NCBI GenBank assembly: GCA_033032175.1 | Contig: CM065325.1 | Location: 28,930 to 92,929 of the forward strand | Direction: 5' to 3' | DNA from: Saturnia japonica | Lineage: Eukaryota > Arthropoda > Insecta > Lepidoptera > Saturniidae | Length of the DNA stretch: 64,000 nucleotides | Shown here: positions 23,167 through 34,414 of the stretch, piece after piece | How the letters are laid out: each line of letters starts with the position of its first letter | Position numbering within the stretch: the first letter of the stretch is position 1 | Position numbers and translations under genes: made by a program | Notes under the pieces: model-generated | Databases searched by the model: none | The model's input: only the letters and a program-made list of their open reading frames with translations | What the model was told of the DNA's origin: nothing

Positions 23167-26100
23167 GTAAGTAATACGCAATAATAATTAAATTTATCTT
23201 CATTGATCAATAATCAAACAACATGTCTAGATAGCTAAGTAGACTTGTTTTAGGATGCTGTTTTTGAAATCAAATCTACTTTATCCAATTTAAACCCTAT
23301 GGAGGCATTTATGATTGTCAAAAGTCTACAATGGGTTAGGAAAAAATTCTTTTTTTTAATAAATACTGTTTATGAAATTTGGAATCAGAAACTATAGTTT
23401 CGATATGTAGGGGAAAAGGGGGTAATGGGAGTCACTTAAGCAACAATCAATAAATATCTGAAGTTATTTATTTGAGGTTTATTACAAAACGAATTTTTAT
23501 TAAGTATTATAACTAATTATTTATCAATCACAAGCAGGTTTTTTTTTAAATTTTGGAATCATAATTTGATTATAACTAGGTAGGTATGGTAGTCATAATA
23601 TCAGTCAAAGAGACTCAGCACATTTACCGCACTTTTTGCATACTTAGCCTTCTGGTGAATACATTGGAATCGTTCGGTGTGTGCCCACCATCCACACGAA
23701 GTGCACTGGTGCGATACCATGACTTATTTTTGCGACCAAACTCATCACAAATCAAGAACCCATTTTCAGCATCTTTTCCATCGTCATCACATATTATATT
23801 ACATAAACTTATATCTGACTCTGCATACAGTTACTTTTCTTTGCTACTTTCTTTTTCTATTTCGTGGAAGTCAACTGACTCCCATTACCCCAAAATTGAC
23901 AATATGCTAAAAATAATCTAAATAAATGAATCATTAAATATATCACTAAAAATGTCTCACAACGAGGTTGTTTAGAAATTTACGTAAATAAAAAGTCATA
24001 TTTATAATAATATCTCATTTTGGATAACATATGTGGCTTGAATACGACATGAAAAGCTGTCCTGATCGACCGTTTTGCTGTCACTATAATAGTCTTATCA
24101 ATTTAATAAAATTAAAGTGTCTGGTTTTAATGTCAAAATAACAGCTTTTTATTAAATGCATATGAAAGTATATACGACACCTATAACAAAAAACCTATTT
24201 TTATAATTCTGTTTGTCTGTCTGTTTGTTCCGGGTAATCTCCTAAACGGTTAGACCGATTTTGACGGGACTTTCACTGATAGATAGCTGACGGTATAGGG
24301 ATTAACTTAGGCTACTTTTAGTTTAGAAAAAGGATTAGGGTTCCGTACAAATAAAAAAATCTGGTCATAGTGAATCAATTCGGGCGCTTAAATGGCTTAC
24401 GCTGAGTAAACCATAAGAGATATAGCAAATTAATGTTCTAAATAATTATAGGCTTTAAAGGGTCCTACAAAAAAGTCCGGCAGGTATAGGTTTATCTTCT
24501 AAGGAACATCCACAATAAGCATCTTTGTCTCTAAAATAGCCGGGAGCGGGGGAGCAAGATCCTTGAGGGCATTCTGTAGTCCACGTGAGCGAAGCCACGG
24601 GCACAGCTAGTTAATAAATTAAATAGCACTACTGAGAACTTGAAGGGTACGATGGAAGTCATAGCCCAATAAAAACATAAATGGGAATAAGGAGCCAAGT
24701 TTAGAAAGACGTTCGGGGTAGTCGTCACAGATGAAAGAGCTGAGATCTAAAGGGTGCCAAGTTCCATAGCTGTTCGTTTAATTATAGCTGTATGTATACA
24801 CCATGTACGTTCTTAAATTTATTTACAAAATAATTCGATACTTTCTTTGATATGGGATATCTATCATAGCAAATCTCAAATGTCAATAAATTACGATCAA
24901 AACATTTGACTCCCCTAATTAGGTACTTAGAAATTAGCGTTAATATTTATTGACGTAACTAATGAAGAAAAACAAAGTATGGTATTCGTAACATAAAGTT
25001 AAGGCGAACTAAACTATGTAATAAGTTACGTAAATACCTCAAAGAAACTGAATCATTAACATATTTAAAGCAAAATTTAAAATATATTTAAAGTATAAAT
25101 AACTATTTTAAGTTACATAGATTTTTTATTTCTTTACTTTATTATTTATTTTTGTTTCCTTACAAAGCTGTCTTATTAATGTTATAAAAATAGTTTGCAA
25201 TAAATCAATTTGAAATACTTAATTATCTTCTTTCTCTCGCTGAATGTTGTAAGATAGTAAACCGTAGGTACGATGTACGATATTCTTATTAAAGGAAATA
25301 ATATTATTTATGATATACAAGGTGTCCAGAAAGGGTATCGGGTATTTGTTTTCGCGCCATATTCGAAACGGGGCGTCTAAAGGGTGCGGGGAGGGGTTCG
25401 TGGCGTCCGCCATTTTGTGGAGTTTTAGTCACGATGGAACAGTACTCGGGGACGCATCGCGCATTTTGCGTACGAGCGTTTATCGTAATGGTGATTAAAT
25501 AGTGACTGCTCAACGTCTCTATCGTGCGGAATATCGTACACGCCACGCGCCAAGTGACGATAGCATTAGGAAATGGATCAGGATGTTCGAGAATACAGGT
25601 GCGACAGTTAAAATTCAAAACTCTGGTCGTCCTCGTTCAGTTCGCGATGAAGAAACAATTGAAGAAGTTGAGGCGTCGGTTCGTCAAAATCCGTCTTTAT
25701 CCATCCGAAAGCGAAGCCAAGCGTTGAACATCAAAAAATCGTCTTTACATTCGATTTTAAAGAAAGACTTACATCTAAAAGCCTATAAAATTCAATTGGT
25801 TCAAGAATTGAAGGATATGACTATGCTAATCGACTGAATTTTGCGAACGAAATGCTGCAGCGATTTAACAACATACTGTTCAGTGACGAAGCAAATTTTC
25901 ACCTGAATGGTCATGTTAATAAGCAGAATTGTCGGTACTGGGCAGTGGAGAATCCGAGACGAAAGCATGAAAGACCCCTGCATAGCCCAAAGGTCGTTGT
26001 TTGGGCCGCTATGTCTGCTAAAGGCATAATTGGTCCTTATTTTCATGAAGATCAACGAGGCCGAGCAATTAATGTGAATAGTGACCGTTATTGCGATATG

Positions 26101-27203
26101 TTGCGAAATTTTTTGGTCCCAGAGTTGCAGGAGTTTGCAGGTTTCAACTCAAGAACGTGGTTCCAGCAAGATAGGGCCACTTGCCATACCTCAAATGACT
26201 CAATGGAAGTTGTTAACGAATTATTCCCTAATAAAGTCATTTCGCGAAGGGGTAACATCAACTGGCCTCCCAGAAGCCCCGACCTTAGCCCGCTTGACTA
26301 TTTTGCATGGGGATACCTTAAAAGTAAGGTTTATCAAAACAATCCGACGAATCTAACCCAGTTAAAGCAAAACATCAGGTCAGAAATGGCAGCAATACGA
26401 TATAGCTATGTGTCAACGTGTTATCGCCAATCTTCGTTTCCGTTTAGAAGAGTGCCAGCAACGTAACGGTCATCATTTGGATAACATCATCTTTTCCAAA
26501 TAATTCTCCAATTCATATGCTAATAATAAACAATAAACTTTTTTATTGCATACAAATAATTTTTGTTTCATTGAACTTACAAATACCCGATACCCTTTCT
26601 GGACACCTTGTATCTTTGAAACGGCTTATAAACCGCACTGCCTCATTAGCCTAGTGCTCCGAAGCGCAACTGACATGGTCAAGGTCATGGGTTCGTTTCC
26701 CAGGTCTAGCAAAGTGTTATTGGGGTTTTCTATGTAATTCTCTGTAGCTGCTCGGAGTTTGGCTTTGTGCCCGATTAATGGCAATAGGCTCGCCTCCTCT
26801 TAGGTACATGGGATCAAAAAACATACCCGGCGAACTGTGGGTGTGAGTGTGTGCATTAGTGCACCTCTGCCTAACCTTTCGGGGAATACAGGCGTGATGA
26901 AATGTTTATGTTTTTATGTTAAACCGAATATTTTTCCATTGCAGACCGCTGACTCACGATGAAGTATTGACCGCCCGCCAAGAGGTGACATGGCGCCGAG
27001 CTCGCTTCTTCCTCATCCTAATGTTCTGGGCAATAATGGCAATGTTCTTTTCTATAATAACTTGCATTTTAGTGACCGCTCCGAAGTGTAACGATGCGAG
27101 AAATGCGAGAATGCCGATCGTTCCACCAGTTCATATGACGATGGCATCTTTAATAGACAGCGTAAGAACGCCTTATGATGACGAAAACGTTTATGTTTTA
27201 TAA
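23102..27203 (+). CDS. Stand-alone SLC3A2/4F2hc N-terminal anchor-like protein (107 aa, two exons)
   Basis: Two exons (23102-23166 and 26945-27203) join in phase 2 into 107 codons plus TAA. The protein starts MDAERQPLLTHASS; residues 22-42 read RPLTHDEVLTARQEVTWRRAR, residues 43-65 are one hydrophobic membrane segment (with LMFWAIMAMFF), and APKC follows at 67-70. The spacing of E-L, W, R, FW and APxC is that of the N-terminal region of SLC3A2-type heavy chains, which pair with LAT light chains through a cysteine just outside the membrane. Arginines before the segment predict a cytoplasmic N-terminus. The family normally carries a large glycosidase-like ectodomain; here only 37 residues follow and AATAAA lies 96 bp downstream. 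The intron holds a Helitron, a mariner and a SINE. The link to SLC3A2 is by pattern, not by search. Confidence 0.65.
23245..23320 (-). repeat. TTGATTTG-tailed repeat, 3' end only
   Basis: On the minus strand it reads CATAAATGCCTCCATAGGGT then TTGGATAAAGTAGATTTGAT, matching the tail part of the copies at 59457-59850 and 50615-50895. Confidence 0.45.
23321..24194. other. Intron sequence, no recognised element
   Basis: Part of the first intron of the small gene. The frames at 23586-23921 have no domain and overlap one another. Confidence 0.35.
24195..24610 (+). mobile_element. Non-autonomous Helitron
   Basis: It contains CTGTTTGTCTGTCTGTTTGT near the start and GTTAGACCGATTTTGACGGG, and ends GTGAGCGAAGCCACGGGCAC and AGCTAG followed by T. 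The hairpin plus CTAG-T end marks it as a Helitron. It lies in the intron of the small gene. Confidence 0.7.
24611..25317. other. Intron sequence, no recognised element
   Basis: AT-rich, between the Helitron and the mariner. Confidence 0.35.
25318..26610 (+). mobile_element. Rosa-like (DD41D) mariner element, copy 1
   Basis: A 1293-bp element with 32-bp perfect terminal inverted repeats beginning CAAGGTGTCCAGAAAGGG, flanked by TA at 25316 and 26611. It is nearly identical to copy 2 at 32076-33378. It lies in the intron of the small gene, in the same orientation. Confidence 0.93.
25434..26500 (+). pseudogene. DD41D mariner transposase, broken (copy 1)
   Basis: Read against copy 2, the frame from ATG 25434 is lost by a one-base deletion near 25480 and a stop at 25496 (tca to taa), by another one-base deletion near 25815 (GATATGACT for GATACGGACT), and by a change near 26396 that alters the C-terminal frame. 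Catalytic segments remain: FSDEANFHLNG, WFQQDRATCH (Arg for Gly next to the Asp) and SPDLSPLDYF. The second and third catalytic aspartates are 41 residues apart, as in rosa-type elements. It cannot make an intact enzyme. Confidence 0.9.
26632..26906 (+). mobile_element. tRNA-derived SINE
   Basis: It begins with an A-box-like CATTAGCCTAGTGCTCC and has a B-box-like GGGTTCGTTTCCC at 26689-26701. The body reads CCCGATTAATGGCAATAGGC and CCCGGCGAACTGTGG. A second copy lies inverted at 35512-35730. Confidence 0.7.
26945..27203 (+). CDS. Exon 2 of the small membrane-protein gene
   Basis: The acceptor TTTTTCCATTGCAG precedes it. The first base completes an Arg codon; the membrane segment and APKC are in this exon, and TAA is at 27201. 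Its codon use is far more gene-like than the sequence around it. Confidence 0.75.
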
Positions 27204-27298
27204 TATAATAATTTAATTTCACTGTTGCCAAAGATTACTTAAATTTGTTGTTTAGTTTATTCATTTGAAATGTATTTTTTTAATGTGTACTAAATATA

Positions 27299-27304
27299 AA
27301 TAAA
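27299..27304 (+). promoter_or_regulatory. Polyadenylation signal AATAAA
   Basis: AATAAA lies 96 bp after the stop codon of the small membrane-protein gene, a normal distance. Confidence 0.55.
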
Positions 27305-27485
27305 TTCGGTACAAGATTTAAATGTGATTTTTTAAAATCAGTCCTCATTTCAATAGTGATGGTTTCGTTTGGAAAGTTTACTGATATTTATATTTCCACC
27401 GCGTTTCCACTAGAGGCGCTACTAGTAGGTAAATAAAGCAAATTACAATTAGGTAATTGAAAATTATCAACTGTTAAAATTGATA

Positions 27486-28242
27486 TTAGGTCCTTACACG
27501 TGAAATTGGCGTTTTGTTGAACTGGCCACTTTAATCTCGTTTGGTTAGGAATTCCATAATCAAATTTATTTCAAATTTAGGTTTGTGTATTTGTGTTTCG
27601 AATTTAGTGATTGATTTGTTTTCACACCATTTGATTTTTCTTTGACATCGTTCTTTTACCAATATGGAAAACTTAAAATATCGCGGTAGTTAAGAATATG
27701 AGTTCCACCGTGGCATCAGTGCTACAGAAAAAGCTCGCAGGATTAATGATGTGTATGGGGAAGCTACTGTAAATGAAAGCACGGTACGTTTTTGTTGCAA
27801 TATTTTTGTTCTAGAAATTTTGACCTACGAAACAAATCCCTTGGACAGCCAGAGACCTTAGTTGATAATGAAGAATTAAAGGTGATCGTGGGAGCGGATC
27901 CATCGCAAACCACATCAGAGTTAACGACAGGCGCAGTTGGAATGACTCCCACGTCCACCATACTCCCCGGACCATGCTCCAACAGATTATCACTTTTTTT
28001 CGGCATTTGGACAATTTATTCCAAGGAAAAAAATTCAATTCCGATGAGGCTATCCAAATCGCCTTCAAAGAATTTATATTGATTCTCGCACCTACAATTT
28101 TTCTCAGCAATGGAATCAATGAACTACCTATAAAATGGTAAAAGTGCGTAGATAACAATATTACATACTTCGATTGATTAAATGTATATTTCATCAATAT
28201 AAATTTCCATATAAAACGCCAATTCCATATGCAAGGACCTAA
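27486..28242 (+). mobile_element. Mariner (irritans-like) deletion derivative
   Basis: A 757-bp element with ends TTAGGTCCTT and AAGGACCTAA, an inner GAAATTGGCGTTTTG matched by a mirror copy at the right end, and TA on both sides. It is related to 8037-8910. Confidence 0.8.
27664..28085 (+). pseudogene. Mariner transposase remnant
   Basis: The start MENLKYRG with EYEFHRGISAT resembles the N-terminus of irritans-type mariner transposases but has an in-frame stop after nine codons. A middle block resembles DNEELK with TTSELT, and the last block reads NSDEAIQIAFKEFI, the transposase C-terminus. The whole catalytic region between is deleted. Confidence 0.7.
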
Positions 28243-28419
28243 TATTATATTCCTCAGACATGTTTCTCTTTATAGCATACACCCAGGTTACTTCCAACAT
28301 ATTATGATGTATCATAACGATTATCATATATATTTAATCTATATTAATAATTATGTAGTTCTGTCAGTACATCGCCTCTATTCCTAAAATGAACCCGAGC
28401 TTTCGATGAAAGAAAATTA

Positions 28420-28672
28420 GTGGAAGACTGGCTCTCTAGTGCAGCTGTCGCAACACACGTATTGGTGTTTGGCGAAAGATTTTCAACTTAAGGTTAGTAG
28501 CTAGCCAGGTTGGTAGCCAGCGCCCAGCCATTAGAAAAAGTCCACACCATGCTATGGTTTCTTTAAAATGTTTTTCTTTACCGAAAGTTCAAGCTCATTG
28601 CAGGAATTCGAATTGACGTCGATTGACACGATATCCGTAAACGCTACTATTGAGCCATCATTGCTAGAAAAC
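28420..28672 (-). mobile_element. tRNA-derived SINE, diverged
   Basis: Minus strand: AGCAATGATGGCTCAATAG (A-box-like) and then ATTCGAATTCC (B-box-like). The body (TTTTCAACTT and GTAGCTAGCCAGG on the plus strand) matches 19446-19680 and 38621-38822. Confidence 0.55.
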
Positions 28673-29044
28673 ATTAGCCATAAGAAAGACAGACGTCACC
28701 AAGCACCTAAGTTCCGGCAGCTCCACTTGAGAGCCAGATTCCTCAAATAGCTTATCTTGGGTCACAACATCAGACCTATCAGACGAGATTGTGGCTCTTT
28801 TTCATATAAGTTTGGTTACATTAGGTTTGAAGTCAAAAAATATTTTTTATATAAAAACGATATATTTCAATAATACTCTTACAATATTAGATAATATAAT
28901 ATAAAAATCAATTTCATATACCTATTGCACAAATAATATAAAAAAGTTATCCAAAAATTTGTATCAATTACAAAAAAATCATTTCGTCGATGTTTGGGAT
29001 TACATTTAGCATTTCTTTTGAAATTGTCGTAATACAAGAAATAT
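28673..29044. other. No recognised feature
   Basis: AT-rich intergenic sequence. Confidence 0.35.
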
Positions 29045-29280
29045 TTTTAACAAAAAAGAAAACCGACTTTAATGATTTTGAGAGGTGCCCTGGTGTATCT
29101 TCGAAATTGAAGGTACGATGCCAATGAAGTTAAAATGGAACCACTCTTGAGGTATCTCCTTTCCGATGAAAATTGAATCATCTAAATCGTTGATAAACAA
29201 AAAAAGTTATGGCTTAACATTCATAAAAAAAAAACATTTGAATTGAGAACGTCCACCATTTTTTGAACTAGGTTAAAAAA
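29045..29280 (+). repeat. Dispersed repeat, 'ACTTCAACAAAAGAC' family
   Basis: Starts TTTTTAACAAAAAAGAAAAC, contains GAAATTGAAGGTACGATGCC and AATCATCTAAATCG. Matches 51025-51265 over nearly its whole length. Confidence 0.55.
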
Positions 29281-29789
29281 TACATTCATTGTTGATGGAG
29301 ACAATTTAAAAACTCAATTTAATAACTGATTATTTGAGCAATATGATTTGGTAGCAATACTTTAGAATTCATATTGATTTACGAAACATTCAGACATACA
29401 TAATTCTTTAGTCTTAAAGCTTTCAAACACAGAACTACTAAGACTGCACAGTTTAGTAACAAAATAGGCAATTACAGAGAGACAAGGAGCGATAACGCGC
29501 GCACGTAAACAAACGCCAGTGCATTAGGATCTCATATCCCATATCTCAATCCCATTATGTAATTACTCGTTTGTTTATATAAATTCCGAATTGACGATAA
29601 CGATATTATCGACATCGTTAATGTTTTATCCAACGATAAATTTGTCACTAACAAATTCACACATATTTACCATGTAAAAATACCTAAATGCTTGTAGCGA
29701 CATCTACATAGCGACACACAGCGATATCTATCGAGCCACTTACGACGCATCCTAAATCGCGCAATAGAAATTAACTCTTCAATTGAGTA
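29281..29789. other. No recognised feature
   Basis: AT-rich, with repeated CGATAT/CGATAA motifs around 29595-29740. Confidence 0.3.
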
Positions 29790-29870
29790 TATATATAAGA
29801 ACCCGACTACAACCGTTGGGCAGCTGCCCGCCAGACGTAAGCACCCGTCTGGTCGGAGGATCCTCCCTTT
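29790..29870. other. TATA-like run followed by a cluster of three palindromes
   Basis: TATATATATAAGAAC at 29788-29802 is followed by GGGCAGCTGCCC (29818-29829, perfect), CCAGACG/CGTCTGG (29831-29852, stem with an 8-base loop) and GGAGGATCCTCC (29855-29866, perfect). This could be the promoter and leader of an old LTR or other element; no coding part is seen. Confidence 0.4.
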
Positions 29871-31040
29871 GCAATAGTTCTTCCAAATGCTTTTAAATTA
29901 TGGCATTTTTTATTGAAATTCTCGAATCATTATTATCATGGATTATAATTATTGTAGATGACAGCTTTAATGCTTAAAATCTACCTTGACCTACCGCAGC
30001 CCTCTTTCTGTAATTTCGTGGTTAAGTAGTGGTGCTTTCAGCCTCGTTGATATATTCAGATTCTACCAGCATGCTTAAATCGGTGGTTTTTAAAATTATT
30101 CAGTCGATCATATTAGAAAACATAAAATTTACGCTGGTATTGACCCAAAAAGAAACAATTTTCCAGTGTTCATGAATCATTCTAAACTAAGTAACACTTA
30201 CGTTTACCCTTAAATATAAGACATAAAACGATATACAAGATTTTTATTTGTATTTATCAAAGTTCCTTGACAGTCGGGAAATACGTGAACTTATTAATGG
30301 CACATTCATTAAGTTACTATACATTGTTTTGGAAGTGAAACTTCTTTGAACGTGAAGAGAATAACATTTTAAGGACCACTTTCAGTGCAATCCTTTTTCA
30401 ACGCAACTTAATTGACGCAAAAAGGGACGGAGAATAGATACTCTGCGAAAAGAGAGATAAAGAAAGAACAATGTTAAAATCAGAGAAAGAGAGAGAAATA
30501 GTTTGTATGAATAAGTATGAAGACACTGATATGTATGCGAAAATTACATATCTATACTGCGTTTTTCATTTCTACGGAATGAATTGACAATCACTAATGA
30601 CAAATTTAAAAATAATGGTGTCACATTTATTCTTGTAGTGTTGTGCTACAGTATATTTTACGGTACAATTATTTGAATCGCAAGAATTTAAATACTGAAT
30701 TAAAGTTATTTATTAATTTAAATATTTTGTGTTATTCAACACACCCCATTACTTACTATTAATCATTACATAATTCAAGAAAATATAAAATGAATATATT
30801 ATGGAAAAAAAACTGCAAAAAAAACCACGAGAGATGCGAATTTGTCTGCCTTATTCTGACTTCACATATGAAGGGATCAATTTTTCTTTTTAATTATTAT
30901 TGTGTTTAATATCTCATACGGGTTTACAATTAGTACCGATTGGTGACAACACTATTTAAAAAATACAATGAACTAGCAACACATGATTATATCAATACAA
31001 ATAGAATTTAAATTAATCATATTTGCATAAGTACGTTCGC
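29871..31040. other. No recognised feature
   Basis: AT-rich with GA-rich patches (30450-30500). No gene supported. Confidence 0.35.
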
Positions 31041-31285
31041 CGCGGTGAAGAGATTATTTCACGCTCACACACACACATTCCGACACGCGCATATACACAC
31101 ACACACGCACACTATACTAAACGCCAGTAAAGATTACATGTTTTTATTTTGTCTACTTATGTATATTTTTATGTATCACTTCCTGCAATTGTGAAATCCT
31201 GTTTAGGCTTTAATTGTTACATACTATAAGATATTATATAAAATACTGTAAGCTGTTGGATTTCCAAATAAATAAATAAATACAC
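31041..31285 (+). repeat. Probable LINE 3' untranslated region with AAATA tail
   Basis: CA-rich stretch (31065-31112), then GTAAGCTGTTGGATTTCC and (AAATA)n-type tail at 31267-31284. Layout fits the 3' end of a CR1/Jockey-group LINE; no coding part is present. Confidence 0.4.
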
Positions 31286-31394
31286 ATCGCTTCATCAAAA
31301 TGATTTCATTGATTTTACAGTATATACAAAATTATCGCAGTACTTTATTAAAATATGTCGAAGTTTAATATTTAAATTATTCATCTATTATATT

Positions 31395-31535
31395 AACAAG
31401 ACAAAATTTAACAAAAAAAAAAAAAAAAAAAAATCGGTTCATAAATAAAGAAGTTATGCCTGTGCATCCATAAATATATATACATTCGAATTGAGTAACC
31501 TTCTCGTCTTTTGTTGAAGTCGGTAAAAATATATG
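31395..31535 (+). repeat. Dispersed repeat, 'ACTTCAACAAAAGAC' family, shortened
   Basis: Contains a run of about 20 A (31411-31430), then TATATATACATTCGAATTGA and GTCTTTTGTTGAAGTCGG. Matches the end of 11945-12185. Confidence 0.5.
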
Positions 31536-32075
31536 AATTAATGTCAAATTTAAGTTATAGAAATAATATGTTCTCACGCGTTTAATCAATTCAAAAATAA
31601 TCTTTAATTAATAATATAAGTCAACAAATGCAATGCACTGTTTATGTTTGAAACAATATTATATGATAATATATTTTATTGTGAAGGATTTTGAAAAGAA
31701 AACGCGAGATTTTGTAATACAATTCATCTTTGGGCACTTTTTTACTTTACTCTCTATAGAGTAAATTTGTAAGGAACGATTTTTGATGCAACGTTCATGA
31801 CACAAAGGGGACAGACAATAATGTGTACTTAGCTAGAGAGAGAAAGGGAAACTTTGCTATAAACTGAGAGAGATAGATAAGTGTGACAGAGTGTACGCGC
31901 GCGCGAAATCAAGTCACAAAGCCGAGCCCAGTATTAGAACAAGCTAAATTATAAAAAAGGAAACAAAAACATTAGACAAATATATTTTTTCTGTGTTTGT
32001 TTTTATTTTATTTCCGGACCTCGTACTTAATTATTATAACGACATATTGTATGCTAAAATCATGCGATCAAGCTA
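31536..32075. other. No recognised feature
   Basis: AT-rich intergenic sequence before the second mariner copy. Confidence 0.35.
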
Positions 32076-33378
32076 CAAGGTGTCCAGAAAGGGTATCGGG
32101 TATTTGTTTTCGCGCCATATTCGAAACTGGGCGTCTAAAGGGTGCGGGGAGGGGTTCGTGGCGTCCGCCATTTTGTGGAGTTTTAGTCACGATGAAACAG
32201 TACTCGGGGACGCATCGCGCATTTTGCGTACGAGCGTATTATCGTAATGGTGATTCAATAGTGACTGCTCAACGTCTCTATCGTGCGGAATATCGTACAC
32301 GCCACGCGCCAAGTGACGATAGCATTAGGAAATGGATCAGGATGTTCGAGAATACAGGTGCGACAGTTAAAATTCAAAACTCTGGTCGTCCTCGTTCAGT
32401 TCGCGATGAAGAAACAATTGAAGAAGTTGAGGCGTCGGTTCGTCAAAATCCGTCTTTATCCATCCGAAAGCGAAGCCAAGCGTTGAACATCAAAAAATCG
32501 TCTTTACATTCGATTTTAAAGAAAGACTTACATCTAAAAGCCTATAAAATTCAATTAGTTCAAGAATTGAAGGATACGGACTATGCTAATTGACTGAATT
32601 TTGCGAACGAAATGCTGCAGCGATTTAACAACTTTAACAACATACTGTTCAGTGACGAAGCAAATTTTCACCTGAATGGTCATGTTAATAAGCAGAATTG
32701 TCGGTACTGGGCAGTGGAGAATCCGAGACGAAAGCATGAACGACCCCTGCATAGCCCAAAGGTCGTTGTTTGGGCCGCTATGTCTGCTAAAGGCATAATT
32801 GGTCCTTATTTTCATGAAGATCAACGAGGCCGAGCAATTAATGTGAATAGTGACCGTTATTGCGATATGTTGCGAAATTTTTTGGTCCCAGAGTTGCAGG
32901 AGTTTGCAGGTTTCAACTCAAGAACATGGTTCCAGCAAGATGGGGCCACTTGCCATACCTCAAATGACTCAATGGAAGTTGTTAACGAATTATTCCCTAA
33001 TAAAGTCATTTCGCGAAGGGGTAACATCAACTGGCCTCCCAGAAGCTCCGACCTTAGCCCGCTTGACTATTTTGCATGGGGATACCTTAAAAGTAAGGTT
33101 TATCAAAACAATCCGACGAATCTAACCCAGTTAAAGCAAAACATCAGGTCAGAAATGGCAGCAATATCGATAGCTATGTGTCAACGTGCTATCGCCAATC
33201 TTCGTTTCCGTTTAGAAGAGTGCCAGCAACGTAACGGTCATCATTTGGATAACATCATCTTTTCCAAATAATTCTCCAATTCATATGCTAATAATAAACA
33301 ATAAACTTTTTTATTGCATACAAATAATTTTTGTTTCATTGAACTTACAAATACCCGATACCCTTTCTGGACACCTTG
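32076..33378 (+). mobile_element. Rosa-like (DD41D) mariner element, copy 2
   Basis: A 1303-bp element with the same 32-bp inverted ends (CAAGGTGTCCAGAAAGGG...) as copy 1 and TA at both flanks (32074, 33379). It differs from copy 1 at few positions, so both moved recently. Confidence 0.93.
32192..33271 (+). pseudogene. DD41D mariner transposase with one nonsense codon (copy 2)
   Basis: ATG at 32192 opens a frame of 360 codons to TAA at 33269, interrupted only by TGA at 32591-32593, a CGA-to-TGA change seen by comparison with copy 1. The N-terminal part carries a paired-like helix-turn-helix (SIRKWIRMFENTG; SLHSILKKD). Catalytic segments are FSDEANFHLNG, WFQQDGATCH and SSDLSPLDYFAWGYL; the last two aspartates are 41 residues apart. 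SSD replaces the usual SPD. A 9-base in-frame duplication (about 32628-32644) adds three residues before FSDEANF. It cuts and joins DNA at TA in working relatives. Confidence 0.9.
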
Positions 33379-33487
33379 TACAATAAATTCAAGCAAGCTA
33401 CAGAGCGTGCCAAAGAAATATACATACATACGCTCAAAAAATATAACACTGGTTTTTTCAGTTGTGTAAAAAAGGTGTGTCTTTGAT

Positions 33488-34030
33488 TAATTATACTACG
33501 TTCATTATAAAAAACGTTGTATGACACATGTCTAATTTCTATTTTAGAGATGTAGCATAACTTATATTGGCAGTTGGTTTTGCGATTATAGATTCTTTTT
33601 TAAAGCTAAATATATTATTATCGATGATACGGTTACGCTTTAAAACAATTAAGAAGTATACAAGCTGTATAAATTAAATAACAACAAGATGGCAATATGT
33701 TCATTCCTTTGGTTAATATAGCCCGTTTCGTGTTGCTGCAGTAAAAAGGTTATTTTAAAATTAAATGTAAAATGGCGTTCGATTAATTGGGATTATTGAT
33801 TTTTTCCAAATATTGGTCTACTTTAATTTAAGAACCAAGGATGAAGGTCTCAAAAATCATTGTACGGCGGAAGTTAAGAATTTAGTTATGTAAAATGTTT
33901 TATAAAGTTTATCAGTAACACTTTTTTATTCATATATTATAGTCAAAGTACGTGTTATGCTGAAAATTGCACGACGTAAAAATTTACGTTCTATGGATGT
34001 ACCCTTTTTGGTGGTGAACGTAGTATAATT
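33488..34030. mobile_element. MITE with TTATACTACGTTCA ends
   Basis: AATTATACTACGTTCA (33488-33503) and TGAACGTAGTATAATT (34015-34030) are perfect 16-bp inverted repeats. The inside has no ORF. Related copies are at 40680-43009 (split by a LINE) and inverted at 56945-57235; shared blocks include GTGTTGCTGCAGTAAAAA and TTTACGTTCTATGGATG. Confidence 0.75.
33925..33930 (-). promoter_or_regulatory. Possible GCN2 polyadenylation signal
   Basis: AATAAA on the minus strand, 485 bp after the GCN2 stop codon. It lies inside the MITE at 33488-34030, so it may instead be chance. Confidence 0.2.
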
Positions 34031-34414
34031 GGTTATATACCGCCAAAGAAGCTTCAATTCTGTCTCGCCCATTTCTTTTTGCAATAATTAGCTGTTTCAC
34101 TTCACTATATAAAACTTACATCTATTGGAAAAAAGTACATATATATCGATTTTCCTTTACACAGTACAAAAAGGATAAAATATTTTACCATGAAATCTTA
34201 ATAGATTCATCACTTTTTAGCATAAATCTATTAAATATAGATTATATAATCTTGTATATACAAGAAAACATACTTGTATATTGATATCGATACATTTTAA
34301 AAATAAAAAACCCGCAGTTCTACGATCCGAAACCGTAGTGCGTGCTAAATGTAAATATTCGATTAAACTATGAATCGATAGTGTTATATGTTAATCGATA
34401 TTTTAAAATATCGA

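Noticed and set aside
27764..28197. Frames on both strands in the mariner derivative as host genes
   Set aside because: They lie inside a TA-flanked element with inverted ends and match pieces of transposase only in the plus direction.
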